From NCBI RefSeq assembly GCF_013377085.1, contig NZ_JACAAX010000006.1:1-64000 (forward strand): a stretch of DNA of 64,000 nt, read 5' to 3'. Both the position numbers and the translations under genes were made by a program. This DNA is from Rhodoplanes sp. Its GTDB lineage: Bacteria; Pseudomonadota; Alphaproteobacteria; Rhizobiales; Xanthobacteraceae. Of the stretch, positions 36,101-43,471 are shown piece after piece. Under the pieces are notes generated by a model, which saw only the letters and a program-made list of their open reading frames with translations, did not search any database and was not told the DNA's origin. How positions within the stretch are numbered: position 1 is the stretch's first letter; the number at the start of each line of letters is the position of its first letter.

Positions 36101-38330
36101 CGCCGAAGCCGCCTCCGTCGACCGTCCCGGTGACGGTCACGTTCCTGATCGTGCCGTAATTGATGCCGGCGACCGCGCCCATTGTCGCGTTGGCGCCCGT
36201 GGCCGTGATCGAGACGTCGCTCAGGGTGAGATTGCGGACGGTGCCGGACGCGGTGATGATCGGAAACAGGCCGAAGGTGCCGCTGCCCGCCAGGCCGAGG
36301 TTCGAGATCGTGTGGTTGACGCCGAGGCCGCCATTGCCGTCGAGCGTGCCGGAAAAGGCCGTTCCCGGGCTGAAACCGGCAAACGTCGCCGCCGAGAAAT
36401 CGCGTCCGAGCGCATAGGTGCCGGAGAGATTGGTGCTGATGTTCGCAAGGTCACTGGCGTTGTTGACCAGCATGTACGACGTCAACTGCCCGGAATAGGC
36501 CGTCGCGACATTGGCCGTGAACGTCGACGGGGACGCGTAGCTGAGCGGATTGTAATAGATCGAGACGGTTCCGGTGCTCCCGCTGAAATCGACCGTCGGA
36601 CCCATATAATAGATGAAATTCACCGTACCGACACCGGTGCCGCTGTTGTCGGCCCGGATGATCAGGCTGCCGCCGCCGGTATTGATGGCGCGGGCGTAGT
36701 AGTTGAACGTGACGTTATTATACGCGCTCAGCGTCAGCGTATTCGCGCTGCTCCAGGTGATGACCGCGTCGACCGTGATGTTGCCGGCCTGCGCCCCGGG
36801 GCTGCCGGCGCCGCCGGTCGTCACCACGACGTTCGCGGTCGCCAGCGCATTCTCCAGGGTGGCCACGTTCAGCACCGACGTGTTTCCGGTCGGCGTGAAC
36901 GGGCTGCTCCCCGTGACGGCGGTGTCGGAGCTGCTGCTGATCAGGATGTCATAGGGATCGAGCAGCAGCGTGCCGGTGCGGCCGGCCGGCGCCCGCAGGT
37001 CGGTGGTGCCGGCGTAGTTCAGCAGCCCGTGGCTCGACACCTCGGCGAAGCCGCCGTCGCCGCCGGTGTCGCTGCCGCGGGCCGAGATCGTGCCGGCGAA
37101 GCTCGTCTGCTGCTGCGACCACACCACGACATTGCCGCCGCTGCCCGTGGTGCCGTCGGCCTTGATGGCGGCGCCGCTTTCGATCGTCACGGTGTCGGCG
37201 TTGCGCACCGCGCGGTCGTAGAAATTGGTGCTCGCCGTGCTGCCGCCGGCGCGGTCGCCGCCGACCAGCACCAGCCCGCCGGTGGTGCCCGAGGCGTCGA
37301 GCAGGGCGCCCGAGGCGAGCGTGACATTGCCGCCCGTGACGACAATGCGGCCGCCGGCGCCGCCGGTGCCGGAGGCGTCGAGCACACCGCCGATCGTCAC
37401 GGCGTCGGCCTCGATCAGAATGTCGCCGCCGGTGCTCGGCCCCTTCACGCGAGAGCCGCGCGGCGCGGTCGGGTCGATTGCGGCGACGCGGCGCGCCTCG
37501 ATGCGCTGGGTGGCGACGACGCTGCCGCCCTCGGCGGTGAGGAAGATGCGGCCGCCCTTGTTGGCGACGCCGGTCGCCTTGATGACGCCGTTGGTGTTGC
37601 CGGCGAGCGCGAAGACGTTGCCGCCATTGGCGCGCAACTCGACATTGGCGGCCCGGATCGAGCCGCGATTGACGACCTGTCCGTTGGTGCCCGCGACCTT
37701 GATGGAGACCTTGCCGTTGCCGAGCGAGCCGTCGCTCAGCACCACCTCGCGGCCGGACGCCATCGCGGCGGTGCCCTGCGGCGCGACGATGCTGCCGTCG
37801 TTCTGCACCGTCCGGGCGATCAGCACGACGTCGCCGCGGGCCGAGCCGATGCGGCCGAGATTGACCACGGCGGCCGTGCTGGCGCCGTCGAACGTCATGC
37901 TGCCGCCGGCCAGGAAATCGGCGTCCTTCACGTCGAGCGTCGAGGCGACGAAGCTGCCGCCGGTCCGCACGATGCCGCCCGCACCGACCGCAACGCCCGC
38001 CGGATTGACCAGATAGACGCTGCCGGTCGCGGTCAGCAGGCCGTTGATGGAGGAGGGGACGTTGCCGGTGACGCGGTTGAGGGTCGCGCCGGTTCCGTTG
38101 TTGAACTGGACCTGGTTGCCGGTGCCGATCGAGAAGGTCGACCAGTTGATGATGCCGGCCGCGCTCGCCTGATTGATCACCAGGCTGGTGGCCGAGGGCT
38201 GGTTGATCGTGACGCTGCCCTGGGTCACGGTTCCGCCGGTCGGCAAAACCTGTGCCGTCGCCGCGGCCTGCAGCCCCAGGGCCGCGACCAGCGCGAGAAG
38301 CGGAACACAGTGGGCCAGCCGTCGGCTCAT
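33138..38330 (-). CDS. TpsA exoprotein with haemagglutinin-type secretion domain, GLUG repeats and C-terminal subtilisin domain
   Basis: A 1730-residue exported protein with a striking order of domains. Residues 1-27 are a signal peptide ending near ATAQ. Next comes a two-partner-secretion domain (about 28-260) with INWSTFSIG, NVPSSINGLL and VYLVNPAGVAVG, the hallmarks of filamentous haemagglutinin N-termini. A beta-helix region follows, then about 14 GLUG repeats (AGGLVGxN, roughly residues 735-1140). A Pro/Gly-rich hinge (1200-1290) leads to a subtilase propeptide-like segment (SETRFIPNEIVLQIPASV) and a full S8 peptidase: Asp1461 (VAVIDSEIDL), His1491 (HGTGMAGA), Asn1581 (AAAGNAG) and Ser1644 (GTSVAAAHVSG). 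A TpsB gene follows. Self-processing or surface proteolysis is inference. Confidence 0.9.
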   Translation of the reverse strand: MSRRLAHCVPLLALVAALGLQAAATAQVLPTGGTVTQGSVTINQPSATSLVINQASAAGIINWSTFSIGTGNQVQFNNGTGATLNRVTGNVPSSINGLLTATGSVYLVNPAGVAVGAGGIVRTGGSFVASTLDVKDADFLAGGSMTFDGASTAAVVNLGRIGSARGDVVLIARTVQNDGSIVAPQGTAAMASGREVVLSDGSLGNGKVSIKVAGTNGQVVNRGSIRAANVELRANGGNVFALAGNTNGVIKATGVANKGGRIFLTAEGGSVVATQRIEARRVAAIDPTAPRGSRVKGPSTGGDILIEADAVTIGGVLDASGTGGAGGRIVVTGGNVTLASGALLDASGTTGGLVLVGGDRAGGSTASTNFYDRAVRNADTVTIESGAAIKADGTTGSGGNVVVWSQQQTSFAGTISARGSDTGGDGGFAEVSSHGLLNYAGTTDLRAPAGRTGTLLLDPYDILISSSSDTAVTGSSPFTPTGNTSVLNVATLENALATANVVVTTGGAGSPGAQAGNITVDAVITWSSANTLTLSAYNNVTFNYYARAINTGGGSLIIRADNSGTGVGTVNFIYYMGPTVDFSGSTGTVSIYYNPLSYASPSTFTANVATAYSGQLTSYMLVNNASDLANISTNLSGTYALGRDFSAATFAGFSPGTAFSGTLDGNGGLGVNHTISNLGLAGSGTFGLFPIITASGTVRNLTLSDVSITATGANATMGAVAGINYGTIRNVTVTGTVDGGGFGGVWAGGIAGLNGGVIVDTTAVVSVATGASGRSGGLVGFNTSSGTIVGSTAWGFVGSGTQGEAGGLVGRNDGEVIGSSAYAGVSVGVDGDAGGLVGYNTSSGAIVWSSAYGIVSSAAYGTAGGLVGYNSGEVFWSSAAGAVSVGYSGDAGGLVGFNASSGVIVSSSASGLVSSAAWGTAGGLVGTNNGEILHSSASGAVSVGLSGDAGGLVGFNGIHGTIIGGYAIGTVDAADDSTAGGLVGTNAGLVVDAHTTSVVTGGSDSAIGGLVGWNSGTLQNVWAIGTAETTGTNSAVGGLVGFNVGDIDHAFADVDVSGGSGTALGGLVGVNATVTGYPAATITDSYAVGAVTGDGTAVVGGLVGINGGIIDQTYATGAVTTGAGGTAGGLVGRNTISAGSPVATTLNNYIVTGGGTVTSSYWDPLSTGQTTSSAGTPYTTAQFAQGLPPGFDPAVWRTFTGQTYPYLSGTPYAFLLGDWIGALTTDILAPVVPASLIADPNAGGPPVPTRNNITAPQNNTGPGTGGAGGRGGPGNPGAGPPPGPGIDRSPSEQQFSGVPPISETRFIPNEIVLQIPASVTRAQIEAIARMLGVEIVSADPINITSRTVYRFKMKAGQDIRALIRTLEQNRIVSSAQPNYVYGLAQAAPAPVPTPAATDPAAPPAATGPEPAASGSSDLASDLAARTTLPTGDPAQYVIQKLQLGAVHQRVRGANITVAVIDSEIDLRHPDLQGVLVERFDATGSPSKPHTHGTGMAGAIASRFRLLGVAPGVRLLAVRAFSETNTSAEATTAQVLKGLDWVLTKSPRIINMSFAGPRDLMTERVLEAASRQGIVLIAAAGNAGPKSPPLYPAADPNVIAVSATDNDDKPFAMANRGKHIAIAAPGVDVLVPSPDGAYQLTTGTSVAAAHVSGVAALLLEARPTLTPAEVRAILIKTAKPLGPGKDLQTGAGLIDPIRSLSSLGPATSAAPPVIPPAAPIRPGVVPAQPLR
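34910..36110. repeat. GLUG-repeat coding array within the exoprotein gene
   Basis: About 14 imperfect units encode GGLVGxN...S-xA-G steps of roughly 25-30 residues, each unit seen as a conserved gccgaccaggccgcc-like core on the plus strand. Neighbouring units in the middle (35500-35960) are nearly identical over long stretches, which suggests recent unit duplication. Confidence 0.75.
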
Positions 38331-38565
38331 TCGGTCATCCTGACGTCGTCTGCGACAGGCCGGGCGTTCAGCCAGCCCCGGGTCGGCCTCCCGGCCAGAA
38401 ACCTAGCAGAGGGGTGTTCGACCCAACAAGGAAAGCCGGCCCCGAAACCCTCGGAACCATTCTTATTTCCCGCTGCCGTGGCGGAATTGCCGCAGGCCGG
38501 GTCGCGCAACCCGGGGTGGTGCAGGGCTGGCTCGCCGATGCACTCCATGTGTTCCGGCTTCGCCC

Positions 38566-40782
38566 TCAACGCGCCAGCACCACGTCGCCGATCAGCGAGG
38601 AGTGGTCCCACGGGAGCTGCCGCTGCCGGGTCGACTGATAGACGTCGGCCCGCACCCGCTTCATCAGCGCGCCGATCTCCAGCCCGGGCGTGTTGATGTG
38701 CTTGAGCAGCGCCGCCGTGAACGGGCTGTTGCGGCCTTCGCCGTCCATCGCGACGTTCTTGGGCTGCGTCGCGTAGACGATCATGGTGCCGACCGCGCTC
38801 TGGATGGCGGCGAGGCCGGAGCCGACCGAGGCGGAACGCGTGCCGAACGACGAGGCGAGCGAGCGCGCCAGCGGATTGTCCCGGCAGGCGTCGAGGAGCA
38901 CGAGGTTGACGCGCCGCTCGCTCTCCATCTGGGCCAGCACGTCGTCGACCGTCACGGTATCGAGGGTGAGGTCGCCGGGCCGCTCCAGCTTGGCGTCGAC
39001 CGGCACCAGGTAGTTCTTGTCGGCGACCTGCAGGCCGTGTCCCGCGTAGAAGAACAAGGCGAGATCGGCACGGTCGAGCTTCTTGCCGAACTCGCGGATC
39101 TTCGCCTCCATGCCGTGCTTCTCGAGATCGATGCCCTCGACCACGTCGAAGCCGAGGCCGCGCAGCGAGCGCGCGATGTCGCGCGCATCGTTGCCCGGAT
39201 TGGGCAGCGTGGTGGCGTAGCGATAGGCGCCGTTGCCGATCACCAGGGCGACGCGGCCGCCGCGCCCGCTGGGCGGCTCGGCGGCGGCGGGAGGCGGAGG
39301 CGGCGGCGGTGGTGGTGTCACCGAGGCGGACGGCGCCGACGGTGTCGTCACGGTCGGCGGGGTTGCCGTCGGGGGGGCCGGACTGCCGGTCGACGGGGCG
39401 GCGGGAACGCCGGCCTCGATGGCGGTGAGATGAGCGCGGGCGGTCTCGATCGCCCAGGCGCTGCTCAGATAGGTCCGGTTGGGGGCGGCGAGCGCCGCCT
39501 TGAAGTCGTCGCGCGCCCGCGCCGTCTCGCCGCGCGCCTCGAAGGCGAGGCCGCGACTGGTCAAGGCCGGGGCCAAATTCGGCTCGATCCGCAGCGCCTC
39601 GCTCAAGTCGACGATCGCCCGGTCGATCTCGCCCTTGCCGCGATAGCTGGTGCCGCGATTGGCGAGCGCCGAGGCGAGCCGCGGATTGATCCGGATCGCC
39701 TCGTCGAGATCCCGAACGGCGCGGTCGAAGTCGCGGCGCTGGTTGTGGACGTAGCCGCGCAGATTCAGCGCGATCGCGTCGCGCGGGTTGAGCCGGATCG
39801 CCTCGTCGAGATCGGCCGCGGCGCGGGTGAGGTCGTTGCGGCCGACCAGCACCTGGGCGCGATTCAGATAGGCGGGGCCGTAGCGCGGATCGACCCGGGT
39901 CGCCTCCTCGTAGTCGCGGATGGCGCGATCGGGATCGTTGCGGCCCCGATAGGCGTTGCCGCGGAAGCTGTAATAGGCGGCGACGCGTGGCTCGAGCCGG
40001 ATCGCCTCGTCGTAGTCGGCGATGGCGTGCTCCCAGTCGGACTTGTTGTAATAGGTGTGGCCGCGATTGATCAGCGCCGAGACGTAGTTCGGCTGGATTT
40101 TCAGCGCCTCGCCGAGATCGCGCAGGGCTTTGTCGTGGTCGTTCTTGTTGCGGTAGGCGTTACCGCGATTGTTGAAATAGACGGCGCTCTTCGGCGCGAG
40201 GCGGATCGCCTCGTCGTAGTCCTGGATGGCGCGGTCCCAGTTGCGCTGGTCGAAGAAGACATTGCCGCGGGCGTTGAAATAGTCGGCGGCGCTCGGCTTG
40301 AGCCGGATCGCCTCGTCGTAGTCCCGCAGCGCGCGCTCGTGGTCGGCCTTCTTGCGCCAGGCGTTCGCCCGGTTGGCGAAGGCGACGACGTTCTTCGGAT
40401 CGAGCCTGATCGCCTCGTCGTAGTCGCGGATGGCGCGGTCCGGATTGCCGGTGGCGTTGAAGGCGAAGCCGCGATTGTTGAACGCCGTGGCGTTGGTCGG
40501 ATCGGCGCGCAGCGACTCGTCGAGATCCTTGATGGCGAGGTCGTGCTGGCCCTTCTCGTTGTAGACATAGGCGCGGTTGTTGAAGGCCGAGGAGCGGTCG
40601 CGCCCGGTGAGCTTGCTGCCGCCGCGCTCGATGATGCGGGTGCAGGCGGCGACGCGGCCGTCGAGGTCGCCGGTGCGGCAGGCGGTCCAGTCCTTCTGGC
40701 TCTGCGCCTGCGCGGGTGTGGTGCCGCCCAGCCCGAAGGCCAGGACCGTGATGGTGGAGAGGATCGCGAGAAGCCGGCGCAT
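38566..40782 (-). CDS. Secreted TPR-caspase (clan CD peptidase), copy 1
   Basis: A 738-residue protein with a Sec signal (MRRLLAILSTITVLAFGLGG, cleavage near AQA), a two-cysteine motif (TACRTGDLDGRVAAC), eleven TPR units (about residues 55-430, consensus AxxNRGxxYxxxxDxDRAIRDYDEAIRLxP), a Pro/Ser/Thr linker, and a C-terminal caspase-like domain (509-738) that starts GRVALVIGNGAY. The catalytic dyad is intact: His582 in FFYAGHGLQ and Cys633 in LLDACRDNP. The ATG at 40782 is chosen for the signal peptide and a GGGAGGG ribosome site. It ends 235 bases before the exoprotein start, same strand. Substrates are unknown; periplasmic or surface proteolysis is inference. Confidence 0.9.
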   Translation of the reverse strand: MRRLLAILSTITVLAFGLGGTTPAQAQSQKDWTACRTGDLDGRVAACTRIIERGGSKLTGRDRSSAFNNRAYVYNEKGQHDLAIKDLDESLRADPTNATAFNNRGFAFNATGNPDRAIRDYDEAIRLDPKNVVAFANRANAWRKKADHERALRDYDEAIRLKPSAADYFNARGNVFFDQRNWDRAIQDYDEAIRLAPKSAVYFNNRGNAYRNKNDHDKALRDLGEALKIQPNYVSALINRGHTYYNKSDWEHAIADYDEAIRLEPRVAAYYSFRGNAYRGRNDPDRAIRDYEEATRVDPRYGPAYLNRAQVLVGRNDLTRAAADLDEAIRLNPRDAIALNLRGYVHNQRRDFDRAVRDLDEAIRINPRLASALANRGTSYRGKGEIDRAIVDLSEALRIEPNLAPALTSRGLAFEARGETARARDDFKAALAAPNRTYLSSAWAIETARAHLTAIEAGVPAAPSTGSPAPPTATPPTVTTPSAPSASVTPPPPPPPPPAAAEPPSGRGGRVALVIGNGAYRYATTLPNPGNDARDIARSLRGLGFDVVEGIDLEKHGMEAKIREFGKKLDRADLALFFYAGHGLQVADKNYLVPVDAKLERPGDLTLDTVTVDDVLAQMESERRVNLVLLDACRDNPLARSLASSFGTRSASVGSGLAAIQSAVGTMIVYATQPKNVAMDGEGRNSPFTAALLKHINTPGLEIGALMKRVRADVYQSTRQRQLPWDHSSLIGDVVLAR

Positions 40783-41082
40783 CGGGCCCTCCCGGAATGT
40801 CGCGCAATCGCCACGGGTCGTGCATTCGCCCGCCATGGAACATTCCCGCAATCGACCGGGTGGATTCAAGCCCCGGCGAAGGTTTGTGTGACGGGAGGCC
40901 CAATCGGTTCGATCAAGAATTATCGCTGATAATACAAAGGCCCGAGAGGCGGCCCGGGCTGACCCGGAGTGGGCCGCGGCCGCAATCCTGTGCCCCGTCG
41001 GAACCATCGACATCACGGTCGGAGCCCGGGATCGCACCGTCGGCGTGCTCCGCGACGGCCGACCGATCCAGCGGGTTTCGGA
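40783..41082. other. Gap between the two TPR-caspase genes
   Basis: This 300-base gap holds the copy 1 promoter (40841-40869) and, toward the copy 2 stop, a short perfect dyad ATTATC-GCT-GATAAT (40919-40933). No gene is seen. Confidence 0.5.
40841..40869 (-). promoter_or_regulatory. Candidate promoter of TPR-caspase copy 1
   Basis: Minus-strand TTGAAT, 17 bases, GGAATG, about 60 bases before the start codon. The block is conserved with the region upstream of copy 2 (shared CATTC, CGC, ATCGAC, GG, TGG, TTCAAGC, CCG in order), so it is a maintained regulatory segment rather than chance. Confidence 0.5.
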
Positions 41083-43293
41083 TCACCGGGCCAGCACGAC
41101 ATCCCCCATCAGGGACGAGTGGTCCCATGGCAACTGCCGTTGCCGGGTCGCCTGGTAGACGTCGGCGCGCACCCGCTTCATCACGGCGCCGATCTCCAGC
41201 CCCGGCGTGCCGATATGCTTGAGCAGCGCCGCCGTGAACGGGCTGTTGCGGCCGTCGCCGTCCATCGCGACGTTCTTGGGTTGTGTCGCATAGACGATCA
41301 TGGTGCCGACCGCGCTCTGGATCGGGGCGAGGCCGCTGCCGACCGACGCCGAGCGGGTGCCGAGCGACGAGGCGAGCGAGCGTGCCAGCGGATTGTCGCG
41401 GCAGGCGTCGAGGAAGACGAGATTGACGCGCCGCTCGCTCTCCATCTGGGCGAGCACGTCGTCGACCGTGATGGTGTCGAGCACGAGGTCGCCCGGCCGT
41501 TCCAGCTTGGCGTCGACCGGCACCAGGTAGTTCTTGTCGGCGACCTGGAGGCCATGTCCTGCGTAGAAGAACAAGGCGAGGTCGGCGCGGTCGAGCTTCT
41601 TGCCGAACTCGCGGATCTTGGACTCCATGCCGTGCTTTTCCAGGTCGATGCCCTCGACCACGTCGAAGCCGAGGCCGCGCAGCGAGCGGGCGAGGTCGCG
41701 CGCGTCGTTGCTCGGATTGGGCAGGGCGGTGGCGTAGCGGTAGGCGCCGTTGCCGATCACCAGGGCGACCCGGTTTCCGCGGCCCGCCGCTGACGCCTGC
41801 TCCAGCGGGCCGGCCGCCGAGGTCGGCGGCGTGGCCGCGACCGACGGCCCCGGCGGCGGGCTCGGCGTCACCGCGGCGGTGGTCGAGGCCGGGGTCGGCG
41901 CGGCCGGCGTGCCGGTCTCGATGGTGGCGAGATGCGCCCGCGCGGTGTCGACCGCCCACGGCCCGGTCAGGTAGCTCCGCGCCGGCGCGTTCAGCGCTGC
42001 CCGGAAATCGTCCTTGGCGCGTGCGAGGTCGCCGCGCGCCTCGTGGACCAGCCCGCGGCTCGTCAGGGCCGGGGCCAGGGTCGGGTCGAACCGCAGCGCC
42101 TCGTCGAGATCGGCCAGGGCGCGAGGCAGGTCGCCCTTCAACCGGTGGGCCTCGCCCCGGTTGCTGATGGCGGCCGGAAGCTGCGGGCTCAGGCGGGTCG
42201 CTTCGTCGAGGTCGCGGATCGCCCGGTCGAGGTCGCCCCGCTGCCGGTAGACGAAGCCGCGGAGATTGTAGGCCGCCGCATCCTTCGGGGTGATCCGGAT
42301 CTCCTCGTCGAGATCGCGCAGCGCCCGGTCGAGGTCGCCACGCCTCGCATAGGCCTCGGCCCGGAAGTGGAGGGCGCCGTCGTCGCGCGGATTGAGTCGG
42401 ATCGCCTCGTCGAAATCGCGAAGCGCACGCTCGACCTCGCCGGAGTCCCGGTACGCCCGGCCCCGGTAGGCGTAGTAGGGGCCGGACTGGGGTTCGAGCC
42501 GGATCGCCTCGTCGAAGTCGCGGATCGCTTCGGCATGCTCGCTGCGCGCGTGGTGGCTGTGGCCCCGGTTGACGTAGGCGGCCACATAGGTCGGCAGCAG
42601 GCGCAGCGCGGTGTCGAAGTCGCGGATGGCGCGATCGTGCTCGCCCTTTTGGCGGTACGCATTGCCGCGGTTGTGAACCACGACCGCGTCCTTGGGAGCG
42701 AGTCGCATCGCCTGCTCGTAGTCGGCGATCGCACGGTCGTACTCGCCCTTGTCGAAATAGGCGTTGGCGCGGGCGTTGAGGAGCGGCACGGCGTTCGGAT
42801 CGAGCCGGACCGCCTCGTCGAAGTCGCGCAACGCCTGGACGAGGTTCCCCATGTTGCGATGGACGCCGGCGCGGTTGGCCCAGATGGTGGCGTTCTTCGG
42901 GCCGAGACGCAGGGCGTCGTCGAAGTCGCGCAGGGCGCGCTGGTTGTCGCCCTTGCCGGCGAACGCGATGCCGCGGTTGTTGAATGCGTTGGCGTTGGTC
43001 GGGTCGAGTCGCAGAGCTTCGTCGAGCTCGCGGATCGCCTGATCGTACTGGCCCCGTGCATTGTGGACATCGGCCCGATTGTTGTGTGCGGCCGAGCGGT
43101 TCGTGGCCGACACCTTGCTCCCCAGCGCGAGGACGCGGGCGCAGCCCGCGAGGCGGACGTCGAGGTCGCCCGACTGGCAGGCGGTCACGTCGCTTTTGCT
43201 CTGGGCATGGGCCGAGCCGGCGCCGGGGCCGCCGGCGGAGGCGACGATGACGGAGGCGGCGAGAACCGAAGTCATCACGAGAAGCCGATGCAT
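41083..43293 (-). CDS. Secreted TPR-caspase (clan CD peptidase), copy 2
   Basis: Paralogue of copy 1 in the same direction and with the same plan, 736 residues: signal peptide (MHRLLVMTSVLAASVIVASA, cleavage near AHA), two-cysteine motif (TACQSGDLDVRLAGC), eleven TPR units, linker, and caspase-like domain from about residue 507 with His580 (YAGHG) and Cys631 (DACRDNP). The caspase domains of the two proteins are almost identical from NGAYRYAT to the final DVVLAR, while the TPR arrays and linkers differ, as expected if the peptidase is constrained and the TPR part selects different partners. The ATG at 43293 was chosen for the signal peptide. Confidence 0.9.
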   Translation of the reverse strand: MHRLLVMTSVLAASVIVASAGGPGAGSAHAQSKSDVTACQSGDLDVRLAGCARVLALGSKVSATNRSAAHNNRADVHNARGQYDQAIRELDEALRLDPTNANAFNNRGIAFAGKGDNQRALRDFDDALRLGPKNATIWANRAGVHRNMGNLVQALRDFDEAVRLDPNAVPLLNARANAYFDKGEYDRAIADYEQAMRLAPKDAVVVHNRGNAYRQKGEHDRAIRDFDTALRLLPTYVAAYVNRGHSHHARSEHAEAIRDFDEAIRLEPQSGPYYAYRGRAYRDSGEVERALRDFDEAIRLNPRDDGALHFRAEAYARRGDLDRALRDLDEEIRITPKDAAAYNLRGFVYRQRGDLDRAIRDLDEATRLSPQLPAAISNRGEAHRLKGDLPRALADLDEALRFDPTLAPALTSRGLVHEARGDLARAKDDFRAALNAPARSYLTGPWAVDTARAHLATIETGTPAAPTPASTTAAVTPSPPPGPSVAATPPTSAAGPLEQASAAGRGNRVALVIGNGAYRYATALPNPSNDARDLARSLRGLGFDVVEGIDLEKHGMESKIREFGKKLDRADLALFFYAGHGLQVADKNYLVPVDAKLERPGDLVLDTITVDDVLAQMESERRVNLVFLDACRDNPLARSLASSLGTRSASVGSGLAPIQSAVGTMIVYATQPKNVAMDGDGRNSPFTAALLKHIGTPGLEIGAVMKRVRADVYQATRQRQLPWDHSSLMGDVVLAR

Positions 43294-43357
43294 GTGGGCC
43301 CCCCGAACCAAATCTGTGCAATCACCAGCACGGGCGGCGCTTCCGCCCGGCCGGATA

Positions 43358-43386
43358 CATTCACGCCATCGACTGGATGGTTTCAA
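43358..43386 (-). promoter_or_regulatory. Candidate promoter of TPR-caspase copy 2
   Basis: Minus-strand TTGAAA, 17 bases, TGAATG, about 65 bases before the start codon, aligning with the copy 1 promoter block. Confidence 0.5.
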
Positions 43387-43410
43387 GCTCCGACTGAGAG
43401 TCGTGTCGAT

Positions 43411-43443
43411 AATTGTTCGACCGGTTCGACCGGCCGAACAATT
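43411..43443 (-). terminator. Large inverted repeat after the PPK2 gene
   Basis: AATTGTTCGACCGG and CCGGCCGAACAATT pair over 14 bases with one mismatch around a TTCGA loop, 28 bases after the PPK2 stop and just upstream of the TPR-caspase copy 2 promoter. It is placed to end PPK2 transcription; the following tract is only AATTAT, so an operator role for the caspase promoter is also possible. Confidence 0.5.
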
Positions 43444-43471
43444 CGAGGAGAGCCGGCCGGAGGCGGCCGTG

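Noticed and set aside
38600-43290. Regularly spaced repeats that look like a CRISPR or tandem array
   Set aside because: They are the 102-base periodicity of TPR coding units, with variable sequence and no spacers.
38566-43293. Gasdermin-type or abortive-infection defence by the caspases
   Set aside because: Both proteins have Sec signal peptides and no gasdermin or NLR-type partner is adjacent, so intracellular defence is unlikely.
43411-43430. Second LexA box (two GTTC words)
   Set aside because: Spacing is 5 bases, not 7, and the words belong to a larger inverted repeat.
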